Shown here: positions 39,284 to 53,146 of the stretch, piece by piece
How the letters are laid out: each line of letters starts with the position of its first letter
Numbering within the stretch: position 1 is the first letter of the stretch
Assembly (NCBI RefSeq): GCF_004367745.1
Contig: NZ_CP037993.1
Location: forward strand, 4,464,001-4,528,000
Length of the DNA stretch: 64,000 nt
Direction: 5' to 3'
Origin: Herbaspirillum huttiense
GTDB taxonomy: Bacteria; Pseudomonadota; Gammaproteobacteria; Burkholderiales; Burkholderiaceae_D
Notes under the pieces: generated by a model
Databases searched by the model: none
What the model was told of the DNA's origin: nothing
Seen by the model: the letters and a program-made list of their open reading frames with translations, nothing else
Translations under genes and position numbers: made by a program

Positions 39284-40153
39284 ATGACCACCACCCTCAC
39301 CGCCTGCCCGGCGCCGGCCAAGCTGAACCTGTTCCTGCACGTGACCGGCCGCCGCCCGGATGGCTATCACCTGCTGCAATCAGCCTTCCAGTTGATCGAC
39401 CGCTGCGACACGCTCGATTTCAGCCTGCGCGAGGACGGGCAGATCCGCCGTACCAATGAGGTCCCCGGCGTGCCCGAGGCATCGGACCTGGTGATCCGCG
39501 CCGCGCACCTGCTGCGCGAGGCCAGCGGCCGGCCGCAACCGGGTGCCGACATCACGGTGCACAAGGTGCTGCCGATGGGCGGCGGGGTCGGTGGCGGTTC
39601 CTCCGATGCAGCAACGACATTATTGGTCTTGAATCATTTATGGAAATGCGGATACAATCGCGCCTCTCTGATGGAGATGGGCCTGAAGCTGGGTGCTGAT
39701 GTTCCCTTCTTCCTGTTCGGCCGCAATGCATTCGCAGAAGGTGTGGGTGAAGAATTGTCGGCACTGCGTACCGCGGATTGCTGGTATGTGGTGATCGAAC
39801 CGGGCGTATCTGTTCCAACTTCAATAATTTTTTCATCAAAGTTGTTGACAAGGGATACGAAACCAATCAGAATAACGGACTTTCCTGATGCGACGAAACA
39901 AGTTGCTTCCAGCTTCGGGAAAAACGATCTGGAAATGGTGGCAACCGCACATTTCCCCGAAGTGGCAGCAGCAGTCGAGTGGCTGGGCAAATTCGGGAGT
40001 GCGAGGATGACCGGATCTGGCGCTTGTGTGTTTAGTGCATTCGAACACGAACATCAGGCAGACGAAGTGCTCAAGCAATTGCCTTCGCGCTGGATCGGCT
40101 GGAAAGCCAAAGCGATGCAGGAACATCCTCTCGCCCATTTAGTGCAGTCGTAA
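39284..40153 (+). CDS. ispE: 4-diphosphocytidyl-2-C-methyl-D-erythritol kinase
   Basis: The 289-aa GHMP kinase phosphorylates CDP-ME in the MEP isoprenoid pathway. [21 protein letters not shown] is the N-terminal substrate segment (key part [18 protein letters not shown]). [18 protein letters not shown] is the GHMP ATP loop near residue 96, and [13 protein letters not shown] is the third GHMP motif. The second half (from about 39600) is less GC-rich than its neighbours, with runs such as ACTTCAATAATTTTTTCATC. That may reflect a composition shift, but the reading frame is intact and the motifs are complete. Confidence 0.96.
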   Translation: MTTTLTACPAPAKLNLFLHVTGRRPDGYHLLQSAFQLIDRCDTLDFSLREDGQIRRTNEVPGVPEASDLVIRAAHLLREASGRPQPGADITVHKVLPMGGGVGGGSSDAATTLLVLNHLWKCGYNRASLMEMGLKLGADVPFFLFGRNAFAEGVGEELSALRTADCWYVVIEPGVSVPTSIIFSSKLLTRDTKPIRITDFPDATKQVASSFGKNDLEMVATAHFPEVAAAVEWLGKFGSARMTGSGACVFSAFEHEHQADEVLKQLPSRWIGWKAKAMQEHPLAHLVQS

Positions 40154-40241
40154 GAGAGAGTTAAAACAACTCGAGAATTGGTTTGACGAAGACGCAGCGC
40201 CTGATGATGAGCGCGCCGGCACGGCAAACAGCAAGTTGCGT

Positions 40242-40318
40242 AGGGGAATCGCCAAGCTGGTTAAGGCACCGGATTTTGATTCCGGCATTCCAAGGTTCGA
40301 ATCCTTGTTCCCCTGCCA
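40242..40318 (+). tRNA. tRNA-Gln (anticodon TTG)
   Basis: The 77-nt gene with encoded CCA has acceptor arms AGGGGAA and TTCCCCT and discriminator G. The D arm is GCCAAGCTGGTTAAGGC, the anticodon loop TTTTGAT gives TTG, and the T arm is CAAGGTTCGAATCCTTG. It sits between ispE and prs, its usual position in betaproteobacteria and enterics. Confidence 0.97.
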
Positions 40319-40448
40319 TTTAATTCGGACAGGCCTTGTTTGATCAGGCCCGGGTCCAGTCAGAAAAATAAGCCGTCAATGTGAGACCGAACAAGTCAAG
40401 CATTGTCGGCTTTTCGACTTTTTAACGATTGCATTCAGGGATACCCAC

Positions 40449-41399
40449 ATGGCACTTGAGAACCTGATGGTTTTTACGGGCAACGCCAACCCCGAACTGG
40501 CGCGCGGCGTCGCTGAGAAACTCGGTATCCCGCTGGGCAAGGCCAACGTTTCCAAGTTCTCCGACGGCGAAGTGATGGTCGAGATCAATGAAAACGTTCG
40601 CGGCAAGGACGTCTTCGTGCTGCAGTCCACCTGCGCACCGACCAATGACAACCTGATGGAAATCATGATCATGGTCGATGCCCTGAAGCGCGCATCGGCT
40701 GGTCGCATCACCGCCGCCATCCCCTACTTCGGCTATGCCCGCCAGGACCGCCGCCCGCGTTCGGCGCGTGTGGCCATCTCGGCCAAGGTCGTGGCCAACA
40801 TGCTGCAGGAAGCCGGCGTCGAGCGCGTCCTGATCATGGATCTGCACGCAGACCAGATCCAGGGCTTCTTCGATATCCCGGTGGACAACATCTACGCCTC
40901 GCCTATCCTGCTGGGCGACCTGGTCAACAAGAACTACGACGACCTGCTGGTCGTGTCGCCCGACGTCGGCGGCGTGGTGCGCGCACGTGCGCTGGCCAAG
41001 CGCCTGAACTGCGACCTGGCCATCATCGACAAGCGCCGTCCGAAGGCCAACGTCTCCGAAGTGATGAACATCATCGGTGAAGTCGAAGGCCGCAACTGCG
41101 TCATCATGGATGACATGGTCGATACCGCCGGCACCCTGACCAAGGCCGCTGAAGTGTTGAAGGAACGTGGCGCCAAGAAGGTCGTGGCTTACTGTACGCA
41201 CCCGGTGCTGTCGGGTCCGGCCATCGATCGCATCGCCAATTCGCCGCTGGATGAACTGGTCGTCACCGACACCATTCCGCTGTCGCCCGCTGCACGCGGC
41301 TGCCCGAAGGTACGTCAGCTGACCTGCGCCGACCTGCTGGCCGAGACCTTCAAGCGCATCACCAAGGGTGACTCGGTGATGTCGCTGTTTGCTGAATAA
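40449..41399 (+). CDS. prs: Ribose-phosphate pyrophosphokinase
   Basis: The 316-aa class I PRPP synthase transfers pyrophosphate from ATP to ribose-5-phosphate, supplying purine, pyrimidine, His, Trp and NAD synthesis. [49 protein letters not shown] and the PRPP loop [17 protein letters not shown] are all standard. The length is exactly typical. GGGAT lies before the ATG. It follows tRNA-Gln and ends at a strong terminator before rplY. Confidence 0.98.
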   Translation: MALENLMVFTGNANPELARGVAEKLGIPLGKANVSKFSDGEVMVEINENVRGKDVFVLQSTCAPTNDNLMEIMIMVDALKRASAGRITAAIPYFGYARQDRRPRSARVAISAKVVANMLQEAGVERVLIMDLHADQIQGFFDIPVDNIYASPILLGDLVNKNYDDLLVVSPDVGGVVRARALAKRLNCDLAIIDKRRPKANVSEVMNIIGEVEGRNCVIMDDMVDTAGTLTKAAEVLKERGAKKVVAYCTHPVLSGPAIDRIANSPLDELVVTDTIPLSPAARGCPKVRQLTCADLLAETFKRITKGDSVMSLFAE

Positions 41400-41412
41400 G
41401 ATTTTGCATTCG

Positions 41413-41444
41413 CCTCGCTGCGTTTTTTGCAGCGAGGTTTTTTC
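41413..41444 (+). terminator. Terminator after prs
   Basis: CCTCGCTGC, loop GTTTTTT, GCAGCGAGG is a perfect 9-bp stem followed by seven T. It separates prs from rplY, so the ribosomal protein gene needs its own promoter or regulated readthrough. Confidence 0.88.
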
Positions 41445-41535
41445 GTATTCCCTGGTCGCGGGGAATATTTATCTCACGGGGCAACCGTCCATGGAATGAT
41501 TCCACGACGAGCCCCGCCAACATTGGAGTTATCAC

Positions 41536-42141
41536 ATGAAAGTCATCGCCTTTCCGCGTAATGAACAGGGCACCGGAGCGAGCCGCCGCCTGCGTCGCGC
41601 GGGTCAAACCCCGGGTATCGTCTACGGTGGCACCGCTGCCCCGCTGAACATCGCTGTTGACCACAACGCGCTGTACCATGCCCTGAAGAAGGAAACCTTC
41701 CACTCGTCCATCCTGGACCTGGAAATCGACGGCAAGGTCGAGCAAGTGCTGCTGCGTGACTTCCAAGTCCACGCGTTCAAGCAACTGGTCCTGCACGTTG
41801 ACTTCCAACGCGTGGATGCTTCCCAGAAGCTGCACACCAAGGTGCCCCTGCACTTCGTGAACGCCGAGATCTCGCCGGCCGTCAAGCTGAACGCCGGCAT
41901 CATCAGCCACGTGGCTGCTGAACTGGACGTGACCTGCCTGCCGAAGAACCTGCCTGAGTTCATCGAAGTCGACCTGGCCAAGCTGGACGTCGGTCAATCG
42001 ATCCACCTGGCTGACCTGAAGCTGCCCAACGGCGTGACCGCCGTGACCCAGGAAAACCTGACCATCGCCACCGCCACCGTGCCGGCTGGTCAAGTGGCCA
42101 CTGAAGGTGAAGCTGCTGGCGGCGCTGAAGAAGCCAAGTAA
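41536..42141 (+). CDS. rplY: 50S ribosomal protein L25 (CTC-type, general stress form)
   Basis: The 201-aa protein has the N-terminal L25 domain that binds 5S rRNA loop E ([30 protein letters not shown]) and a C-terminal TL5/CTC beta domain, residues about 95-190. The tail is Ala/Glu-rich. This longer form is usual in betaproteobacteria. ATTGGAG lies 8 nt before the ATG. The 136-bp leader after the prs terminator contains a small dyad. The usual next genes pth and ychF are absent; a convergent M61 peptidase gene follows. Confidence 0.96.
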   Translation: MKVIAFPRNEQGTGASRRLRRAGQTPGIVYGGTAAPLNIAVDHNALYHALKKETFHSSILDLEIDGKVEQVLLRDFQVHAFKQLVLHVDFQRVDASQKLHTKVPLHFVNAEISPAVKLNAGIISHVAAELDVTCLPKNLPEFIEVDLAKLDVGQSIHLADLKLPNGVTAVTQENLTIATATVPAGQVATEGEAAGGAEEAK

Positions 42142-42162
42142 TTCGCTTTTTCCGCTGCAAGA

Positions 42163-42197
42163 AAAAACCCGCCAATTTGCGTTGGCGGGTTTTTTTT
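42163..42197. terminator. Bidirectional terminator between rplY and the M61 peptidase gene
   Basis: AAACCCGCCAA, loop TTTGCG, TTGGCGGG with an eight-T run forms a perfect stem flanked by A and T tracts. It can serve the convergent rplY and peptidase transcripts. Confidence 0.9.
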
Positions 42198-42234
42198 CGT
42201 CTGGCGTGATGGCGACGGGCATCGTCGCATCAAA

Positions 42235-44034
42235 TCAGCGGCCCTTCAGGGTGAGCCATGCCTGGCGCTGACGCAGCACTGACACCGGCTTGGCCAGCGG
42301 CTTGAGCGTGACCTGCGGTGCGGTATCGGACTTGAGCCTGAGATTGAACTCCATGAGCTCATCACGGCGGAAGGCGTGGATGCGCACGGTGTCATTGAAA
42401 CGATAGCGCGCCAGCAGACCATCGGGGCCCGCAGCCGGTACGCGCAGGCCATCGATGGCGACCAGTTTGTCGCCGGCCGACAGACCCGCCTGCATCGCCG
42501 GACCGCCCTCATAGACGGCGGCGAGCTTGGCGTCGCCGCCTTCCTTGCCGATGCGCGCACCGAGCCATGGCTTGGCGTCGACCGGTACGCTGGCCTCATA
42601 GGCCACACCGAAGGCGGGCAGCAGATCGTCCAGCGGCACGTCCTCGGTGCCACGGATGTAGCGGTCATGGAAGCGCTTGAGGTCAGCGCCGCTCAACTCT
42701 TCCATGATGGCCAGGATCTCGTCTTCCGGCACGCCCTGCTGCTTGCCGTCGTAGAAGTCGCGGCCATAGCGTGTCCACAGCCCGCGCATCACGTCATCCA
42801 GCGAACGGCGGCCACGGGTCTGGATGCGGATGGTCAGGTCCAGCCCCAGCGCCACCAGCGAGCCCTTGGTGTAGTAGCTGACAATGGCATTGCTGGCGTT
42901 TTCATCCTGACGGTAATACTTCACCCAGGCATCGAAGCTGGACTCGGCCACGCTCTGCTTCTTGCGGCCGGTGCCGCGCAGGACGCCCGTGACCGTCTTG
43001 CCGACCAGCTTGAGGTAATTGTCCAGATCGATGACCCCGGTACGGACCAGGAACAGGTCATCGTAATAACTGGTAAAGCCCTCGAAGAGCCACAGCAGCG
43101 AGGTGTAATTTTCCTGACGCAAATCGTAGGGCGCGAATACCGCCGGCTTGATGCGTTTGACGTTCCAGGTGTGGAAATACTCATGGCTGCACAAGCCCAG
43201 GTAAGTGCGGTAGCCATCGGTCTGTTCCGGCTTGCCCTTGACCGGCAGGTCGGCCCGCGAGCAGATCAGCGCAGTCGATGCACGGTGTTCCAGTCCGCCA
43301 TAGCCGTCACCCACGGCCAGCGTCATGAAGACATAGCGATCCATGGGCGCACGCTTGCTGCGCGGCTCGAAGAAGGCGATCTGCGCCTCGCAGATCTTCT
43401 TCAAGTCATCGCACAGGCGTGCCAGGTCGAGATTGGGCACGCGGCCCGTGATGACTACATCGTGTGGCACGCCATGCGCCTGGAAAGTGGCCAGGGCAAA
43501 GTCGCCGATCTCTACCGGATGATCAATCAGCGCATCGTAGTTCGGTGCAACGTAAGTCCCGAAACCATAGCGCTTGGCCTTGAGTTCCGGCATGGCCGTG
43601 GCCACGCGCCAGCGCTTGAAGTCATCCCCTTCCGGACGGACGATGTCCACCACGTGCTCGCCCTCCTCGAAACCATGCGCGGCCAGGAAGACGCTGGTGC
43701 CATTGAAGAAGCCATGCGTGCGGTCCAGGTGGGCCGTGCGCACCGACAGGTCCCAGGCATACACCTGATAGTGCAGCGTGAGCGCACCCTTGCAGGGGGC
43801 GGCTTGCCAGGTGTGCTTGTCCAGTTTCTTCACCACGACCTTGCGGCCATTGGATTCGCCACGCAGCTGCACGATGTTCTTGCCGAATTCGCGGATCATG
43901 TAGCTGCCCGGGATCCAGGCCGGCAGCGAGAAGACCTGGCCGTCAGCGGCCGGGCTATCCACGGTGACGCTGACGTCGTAGAGATGGGAGGCAGGATCGA
44001 GGGAAGTGATGCGGTAGCGGATCGGGGTTGCCAT
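42235..44034 (-). CDS. M61-family metallopeptidase with PDZ domain
   Basis: The 599-aa protein matches the glycyl-aminopeptidase (M61) family. An N-terminal beta domain carries [15 protein letters not shown]. The catalytic zinc site is [12 protein letters not shown] near residue 283, with the downstream Glu in [16 protein letters not shown]-terminal PDZ domain lies at about residues 500-570 ([24 protein letters not shown]). No signal peptide is evident, so it is probably cytoplasmic. Family members cleave N-terminal Gly or Ala. It is monocistronic with a terminator on its 3' side. The substrate is unknown. Confidence 0.9.
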   Translation of the reverse strand: MATPIRYRITSLDPASHLYDVSVTVDSPAADGQVFSLPAWIPGSYMIREFGKNIVQLRGESNGRKVVVKKLDKHTWQAAPCKGALTLHYQVYAWDLSVRTAHLDRTHGFFNGTSVFLAAHGFEEGEHVVDIVRPEGDDFKRWRVATAMPELKAKRYGFGTYVAPNYDALIDHPVEIGDFALATFQAHGVPHDVVITGRVPNLDLARLCDDLKKICEAQIAFFEPRSKRAPMDRYVFMTLAVGDGYGGLEHRASTALICSRADLPVKGKPEQTDGYRTYLGLCSHEYFHTWNVKRIKPAVFAPYDLRQENYTSLLWLFEGFTSYYDDLFLVRTGVIDLDNYLKLVGKTVTGVLRGTGRKKQSVAESSFDAWVKYYRQDENASNAIVSYYTKGSLVALGLDLTIRIQTRGRRSLDDVMRGLWTRYGRDFYDGKQQGVPEDEILAIMEELSGADLKRFHDRYIRGTEDVPLDDLLPAFGVAYEASVPVDAKPWLGARIGKEGGDAKLAAVYEGGPAMQAGLSAGDKLVAIDGLRVPAAGPDGLLARYRFNDTVRIHAFRRDELMEFNLRLKSDTAPQVTLKPLAKPVSVLRQRQAWLTLKGR

Positions 44035-44140
44035 TGCGATGTGCGTAGGGATGGTGCCGGCAGGCGGCGATGGGCCATTTTACACGCGCGGCCAAAGGGC
44101 ATGGGGCTTGGGGCGCAGGCATGGCACGAAACTCATGACG

Positions 44141-44172
44141 AAAAAAAACCGGACCGGCTTGCGCCGATCCGG
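44141..44172 (-). terminator. Terminator downstream of gltD
   Basis: On the minus strand CCGGATCGGC, loop GCAA, GCCGGTCCGG (one G-T pair) is followed by eight T. It is 94 bp past the gltD stop and probably ends the gltBD transcript; the intervening DNA is A/T-rich and non-coding. Confidence 0.8.
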
Positions 44173-44265
44173 GTCCAGGGTCAAACGAAAAATGCAGAAA
44201 ACTGCGTACTGCTTGATACTTTTTAAATCATATAAATCATTCAGCGTTCAGTATGAGGCGACCAA

Positions 44266-45729
44266 TCAGCGCGGCAGCAGCGAAGAACCCATCAGGAATT
44301 CATCCACCGCACGTGCGCACTGGCGGCCTTCGCGGATCGCCCACACCACCAGCGACTGGCCACGGCGCATGTCGCCCGCAGCAAAGACCTTGTCCACCGA
44401 GGTCTTGTAGCAGCCTTCGCCATCGGTCGTGGCCTTGGCATTGCCGCGCGCATCCTTCTCGACGCCGAAGGCATCCAGCACCTGCTGCACCGGCGAGACG
44501 AAGCCCATGGCCAGCAACACCAGGTCAGCCTTGATCTCGAATTCCGAATCGGGCACTTCGACCATCTTGCCGTCCTTGAACTCGACGCGCGCCGCGATCA
44601 GCTTCTCGACCTTGCCGCCCTTGCCTTCCAGGCGCTTGGTGGTCACCGCGAAATCACGTGCGCAACCTTCTTCGTGCGAGGAAGAGGTACGCAGCTTGAT
44701 CGGCCAGTAGGGCCAGACCAGCGGCTTGTTTTCGGATTCCGGCGGTTGCGGCATCAGTTCGAACTGGGTCACCGAAGCCGCACCATGACGGTTGGAGGTA
44801 CCGACGCAGTCGGAGCCGGTGTCGCCACCGCCGATGACGACCACGTTCTTGCCGGTGGCCATGATCTGGCTCTTGAGCTTGTCGCCGGCATTGACCTTGT
44901 TCTGCAGCGGCAGGAAGTCCATGGCGAAATGCACGCCCTTCAGTTCACGGCCCGGCACCGGCAGGTCACGCGGGGATTCCGCACCACCAGCGATGACGAC
45001 GGCGTCGAATTCCTTCTTCAGCTCTTCCGGGGTGACGCTTTCCTTGGACCAGTTGTTGACGCTCTCAGGGAATTCCTTGCCGACGAACACGCCGGTACGG
45101 AAGCTCACGCCTTCGGCCTTCATCTGTTCGACGCGCAAGTCGATGTGCGACTTTTCCATCTTGAAGTCGGGGATGCCATAACGCAGCAGGCCGCCGACGC
45201 GATCGTTCTTTTCAAACACGGTCACGTCATGACCGGCGCGCGCCAGCTGCTGGGCAGCGGCCAGGCCGGCAGGACCGGAGCCGACCACGGCGACCTTCTT
45301 GCCGGTCTTGACCGCAGCAGGTTGCGGCACCACCCAGCCGTTTTCCCAACCCTTGTCGATGATGAAGTGCTCGATCGACTTGATGCCTACGGCGTCATTG
45401 TTGATGCCCAGGGTGCAGGCGGCTTCGCAGGGTGCCGGGCAGATGCGGCCGGTGAACTCGGGGAAGTTGTTGGTCTGGTGCAGGGTGTCCAGGGCTTCCT
45501 TGTAGTTGCCGCGATAGACCAGGTCATTCCAGTCGGGAATGATGTTGTTGACCGGGCAGCCGTTGTTGCAGAAGGGGATGCCGCAGTCCATGCAACGCGC
45601 GCCCTGGATCTTGGCGTCAGCGTCGCTCAGGTGCAGGACGAATTCCTTGTAATGCTTGGTACGCGCGGCAGGTGCCTCGCTGGCCTCTTTCAGGCGCTGG
45701 TACTCCATGAAACCGGTTGCTTTTCCCAT
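44266..45729 (-). CDS. gltD: Glutamate synthase small (beta) subunit
   Basis: The 487-aa NADPH-oxidising subunit passes electrons through FAD and Fe-S clusters to GltB. The N-terminal Fe-S ligands are in [15 protein letters not shown] and CPAPCEAAC. The FAD Rossmann motif is [16 protein letters not shown] near residue 147, and the NADPH motif is [13 protein letters not shown]. It begins 104 bp downstream of gltB on the same strand. With GltB it makes glutamate from glutamine and 2-oxoglutarate, the main ammonium-assimilation step after glutamine synthetase. Confidence 0.97.
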   Translation of the reverse strand: MGKATGFMEYQRLKEASEAPAARTKHYKEFVLHLSDADAKIQGARCMDCGIPFCNNGCPVNNIIPDWNDLVYRGNYKEALDTLHQTNNFPEFTGRICPAPCEAACTLGINNDAVGIKSIEHFIIDKGWENGWVVPQPAAVKTGKKVAVVGSGPAGLAAAQQLARAGHDVTVFEKNDRVGGLLRYGIPDFKMEKSHIDLRVEQMKAEGVSFRTGVFVGKEFPESVNNWSKESVTPEELKKEFDAVVIAGGAESPRDLPVPGRELKGVHFAMDFLPLQNKVNAGDKLKSQIMATGKNVVVIGGGDTGSDCVGTSNRHGAASVTQFELMPQPPESENKPLVWPYWPIKLRTSSSHEEGCARDFAVTTKRLEGKGGKVEKLIAARVEFKDGKMVEVPDSEFEIKADLVLLAMGFVSPVQQVLDAFGVEKDARGNAKATTDGEGCYKTSVDKVFAAGDMRRGQSLVVWAIREGRQCARAVDEFLMGSSLLPR

Positions 45730-45833
45730 TTTCCTCTCACATTCTCGCTAAGGATGCGGCGGGCGGCGCTCTTCACTTTTCGCGCCACGCCCGCCGGCGT
45801 GCTTGATTGATTAGTCCGATCACAGCCTGAAGA

Positions 45834-50510
<4,677 letters not shown>

Positions 50511-50545
50511 AACGGTACTCCACCACATTGACAGTAAGGATTTGA

Positions 50546-50574
50546 AGAATAGTGCACTGCACCCAATAGTTCAA
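50546..50574 (-). promoter_or_regulatory. gltB promoter
   Basis: On the minus strand TTGAAC (50569-50574) and TATTCT (50546-50551) are separated by exactly 17 bp, with the start near 50539, about 30 nt before the gltB ATG. The spacer holds TGCAGTGCA, a small palindrome that could be a regulator site. Confidence 0.6.
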
Positions 50575-50586
50575 TGAAAATAATTA

Positions 50587-51482
50587 GGGTCTGAGTGCAA
50601 TTAAAATCCCCAAGATTTTCAGGATTTTTATAATAGGGACAGAGTAATGTAGTGCAGATTCAAGTCCCTGATTACAAAGACTTATTTTTGAAAGCTTACG
50701 ATTCTTGCCGGACGGATACTTCATCCGCCTCGCCCGCAAGGCGAACGATGGCGGGACGGCCACGCTTGGCCGGACTGACGCGCCGGTGGGTCTGGCGCTC
50801 CAGCCCCTGCTTGAAATCTTCCGAACCCAGCGCCCAACCCTTGAGCGTGGCATCGGTGATGCGCTCCACTTCGGCGCGCGCCAGTCCTTCTTCGGTGAGC
50901 TGGCGATAAGCGATCTCACGATCGAAGGGAGTGTTGCCAATCGACCAATATTGAGGATGGTCGGTGATAAGCCCATCCTGCTTGGCCCCGATGTGATGCA
51001 TGTAGCTGGACCACGGATAATCTCCCGGGCTGGCCGCCAGGCCATTGCGCACCGGGTTGAGCTCGATGTAGCGGCAGATGGCCAGCAGGTAGAGCTCGGG
51101 GTCGATGACGGTGGCGCGGTAACGCCCCTGCCACAGCGTGCCGCTGCGTCCATGCTTCTGGTTGAAATACGGGACGTAGTGACGTCCGATCCATTGCATC
51201 ATCCGTGCCAGGCCTTGATCGTCGGCCGGCGTAGCCAGCAGGTGCAGGTGATCCGGCATGAGCACATAGGCATGGACGGCCACCTTGAATTGCCTTGCAG
51301 CCTCCTTGAGCCAGCCGAGGAAGGCCAGATGGTCATCGGCATCACGGAAGATGGACAGGCCGTCATGGCCACGCTGGATGATGTGGTGCGGCTGGTGCGG
51401 AACGACGAGTCGGGGAAGGCGGGCCATGGCAGACGCTGCAAACCGGTTGAGTGGAGCAGACATTCTAATGCACTCCGTCCCC
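50587..51482. mobile_element. RAYT unit with inverted GGG-GAGTGCA flanks
   Basis: A GGGTCTGAGTGCAATTA segment (50587-50603) on one side and GGGGACGGAGTGCATTA on the complement (51482-51466) on the other bracket the transposase gene in opposite orientation. A third related copy, GGGACAGAGTAATGTAGTGCA, lies at 50636. An AAAATCC/GGATTTT hairpin (50603-50628) sits beside the left copies. Such repeats next to RAYT genes are the expected REP-type substrates. The element lies between gltB and terC. Confidence 0.5.
50696..51427 (-). CDS. REP-associated tyrosine transposase (RAYT, IS200-like Y1 family)
   Basis: The 243-aa protein starts MARLPRLVVPHQPHHIIQRG, typical of RAYT/TnpA-REP proteins. The HUH metal site is HLHLL in MPDHLHLLATP. 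The conserved ARMMQWIGRHYVPYFNQKH, GTLWQGRYRATVID and YIELNPVRNGLA blocks follow, including the presumptive catalytic Tyr in the first of these. A C-terminal extension ends near SVRQES. RAYTs cut and join REP hairpins and are usually single-copy and domesticated. An upstream ATG at 51463 with GGAG in the flanking repeat is an alternative start. The gene is intact. Confidence 0.9.
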   Translation of the reverse strand: MARLPRLVVPHQPHHIIQRGHDGLSIFRDADDHLAFLGWLKEAARQFKVAVHAYVLMPDHLHLLATPADDQGLARMMQWIGRHYVPYFNQKHGRSGTLWQGRYRATVIDPELYLLAICRYIELNPVRNGLAASPGDYPWSSYMHHIGAKQDGLITDHPQYWSIGNTPFDREIAYRQLTEEGLARAEVERITDATLKGWALGSEDFKQGLERQTHRRVSPAKRGRPAIVRLAGEADEVSVRQES

Positions 51483-51538
51483 AATAAACGCGCGATGCCG
51501 AATTTGCATCGTTTTATCCAATTCGTTCACTCGCGCAT

Positions 51539-51568
51539 AAAAAAACCGGCCAGATCGCTCCAGCCGGT
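51539..51568 (-). terminator. Terminator after terC
   Basis: On the minus strand ACCGGC, a 12-nt loop, GCCGGT and a run of seven T follow the terC stop by about 40 nt. Confidence 0.7.
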
Positions 51569-51609
51569 CAAGCCCCACGTTGAATTGTTCACATCTCCAT
51601 CAAAGCCGC

Positions 51610-52587
51610 TTAGACCGCCGTGGTTTCCTTGTCCTTGCCCTTGGTCAGGACCAGGCTGGCGATGATGGAGATCACCAGGATGGCACCGACGATGGACAGC
51701 GAGACCAGCACCGGCACGTGGAACCAGTAGGACGCCAGCATCTTGCCGCCCACGAACAGCAGCACCAGGGCCAGGCCATACTTGAGCAGGTGGAAGCGCT
51801 CTGCCGAATCAGCCAGCAGGAAGTACAGCGCACGCAGACCCATGATGGCGAACATGTTCGAGGTGAAGACGATGAACGGATCCTTGGTAATGGCGAAGAT
51901 CGCCGGGATGCTGTCCACCGCGAAAATCACGTCGGAAATTTCGATCAGCAGCAGCACCAGCATCAGCGGGGTGAAATAGCGCACGCCATTGATGCGGGTG
52001 GTGAAGTTTTCGCCGTCGTAGTTGTCACTGATCTTCATATGGCTGCGCAGCCAGCGCAGCAGCGGGTTGTCACCCAGATCAGATTCCTTGTCGGCAAAGA
52101 TCAGCATCTTGATGCCAGTGAACACCAGGAAGGCACCGAACACGTACAGGATCCAGCTGAACTGCGCGATCATCCAGGCACCCAGCAAAATCATCACGGC
52201 CCGCATGACGATGGCACCGATGACGCCGTACAGCAGCACGCGGCGCTGCATTTCAGCCGGCACGGCGAAGTAGCTGAAGATCATCAGGAACACGAAGATG
52301 TTGTCGACCGACAGCGCCTTCTCGATCAGGTAACCGGAGAGGAACTCGGCGCCCTTCTGGTTGGCGAACTCGCGGCCGACGTTGGCATCGAGGTACCACC
52401 ACATCAGGCCGGCGAACAGGAAGGCCAGCGACACCCATACCACCGACCAGCTCAGCGCCTCCTTGGGCGACACCCGGTGGGCGTTGCGGCCGCCCAGGGC
52501 AAACATGTCCACGGCCAGCATCCCCAGCACGAAGACGATGAAACCTATCCACATGGGCAGGCTTGCGAAACTCTCTACACCGTTCAC
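51610..52587 (-). CDS. TerC/Alx-family membrane protein
   Basis: The 325-aa integral membrane protein has nine or so hydrophobic spans and the family acidic motifs EKALSVDNIFVFLMIF and EISDVIFAVDSIPAIF, thought to handle divalent metal ions. TerC/Alx proteins are associated with tellurite resistance, manganese export or co-translational metalation of exported enzymes. No other ter genes are nearby. It lies 65 bp downstream of a zinc-ribbon protein gene, with which it probably forms an operon. No yybP-ykoY manganese riboswitch was recognisable upstream. Confidence 0.92.
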   Translation of the reverse strand: MNGVESFASLPMWIGFIVFVLGMLAVDMFALGGRNAHRVSPKEALSWSVVWVSLAFLFAGLMWWYLDANVGREFANQKGAEFLSGYLIEKALSVDNIFVFLMIFSYFAVPAEMQRRVLLYGVIGAIVMRAVMILLGAWMIAQFSWILYVFGAFLVFTGIKMLIFADKESDLGDNPLLRWLRSHMKISDNYDGENFTTRINGVRYFTPLMLVLLLIEISDVIFAVDSIPAIFAITKDPFIVFTSNMFAIMGLRALYFLLADSAERFHLLKYGLALVLLFVGGKMLASYWFHVPVLVSLSIVGAILVISIIASLVLTKGKDKETTAV

Positions 52588-52652
52588 GTCATACCTCTCT
52601 TCTTGTTCACCCGCCGGCGGCGGGCTCGGTTATCGGTTTTGGGAAAAAATCT

Positions 52653-52970
52653 TCAATCGAAGTCGAAGATTTCACCCAGGAAGCCTTTTTTCTTGCGCTT
52701 GTATTCATATCCATGGCCACTGCGACCATAGCGGGCATCGTACCCGCCCTGCGGGGGCATCGGTGGCGTGTGCGGCGCAGGCGGCATGTGCGTCCGCGCT
52801 GCCTGTACCGGAGCAGGGGCGCTCACCTGGCTGGCGGCCGAGCGTTCGATGAGCTTGTCCAGCTCGCCGCGATCCAGCCACACACCCCGACATTGGGGGC
52901 AATAATCGATCTCGATGCCCTGACGTTCCGAGATCAGCAGGTTATGCACTGTGCAAACGGGACATTTCAT
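52653..52970 (-). CDS. TFIIB-type zinc-ribbon protein
   Basis: The 105-aa protein begins with a zf-TFIIB ribbon, MKCPVC paired with YCPQCRGVWLDRGELDKL, giving two CxxC knuckles at residues 3-6 and 24-27. A Pro/Ala-rich linker and a Lys-rich tail (YKRKKKGFLGEIFDFD) follow. GAAGGAG lies 7 nt upstream of its ATG. This protein type often neighbours TerC or stress genes; the role is unknown. It is divergent from an NhaR-like regulator across a 176-bp gap with a perfect palindrome. Confidence 0.88.
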   Translation of the reverse strand: MKCPVCTVHNLLISERQGIEIDYCPQCRGVWLDRGELDKLIERSAASQVSAPAPVQAARTHMPPAPHTPPMPPQGGYDARYGRSGHGYEYKRKKKGFLGEIFDFD

Positions 52971-53092
52971 CAGGCTTCTCCTTCATTCAGCGTTGGCAAC
53001 GATACCCGGCACGGCGACAACTCCCCACCGCACCTGACAAGGCGCTACTGTAGGCCAAACCAGACTGAATGAAAATTCGAATATTTTGAGAT

Positions 53093-53117
53093 AATACTTC
53101 GGAAAAACCGAAGTATT
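53093..53117. promoter_or_regulatory. Perfect 10-bp inverted repeat in the zinc-ribbon/nhaR divergent region
   Basis: AATACTTCGG-AAAAA-CCGAAGTATT is an exact dyad 30 bp before the nhaR-like ATG, overlapping a possible GATAAT -10 box (53090-53095). It could be an operator for autoregulation or a leader hairpin. Binding is not shown. Confidence 0.5.
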
Positions 53118-53146
53118 GCAATCGCCCCGCAACCAGGAAGCAGCCC

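Noticed and set aside
39600..40153. Frameshift or foreign origin of the second half of ispE
   Set aside because: Local GC content drops, but the frame is intact and the GHMP motifs continue to the end, so it is a normal gene.
52971..53092. yybP-ykoY manganese riboswitch upstream of the terC unit
   Set aside because: A GGGGAG word is present on the minus strand, but the rest of the conserved core and the paired stems could not be found. A covariance-model search would decide.
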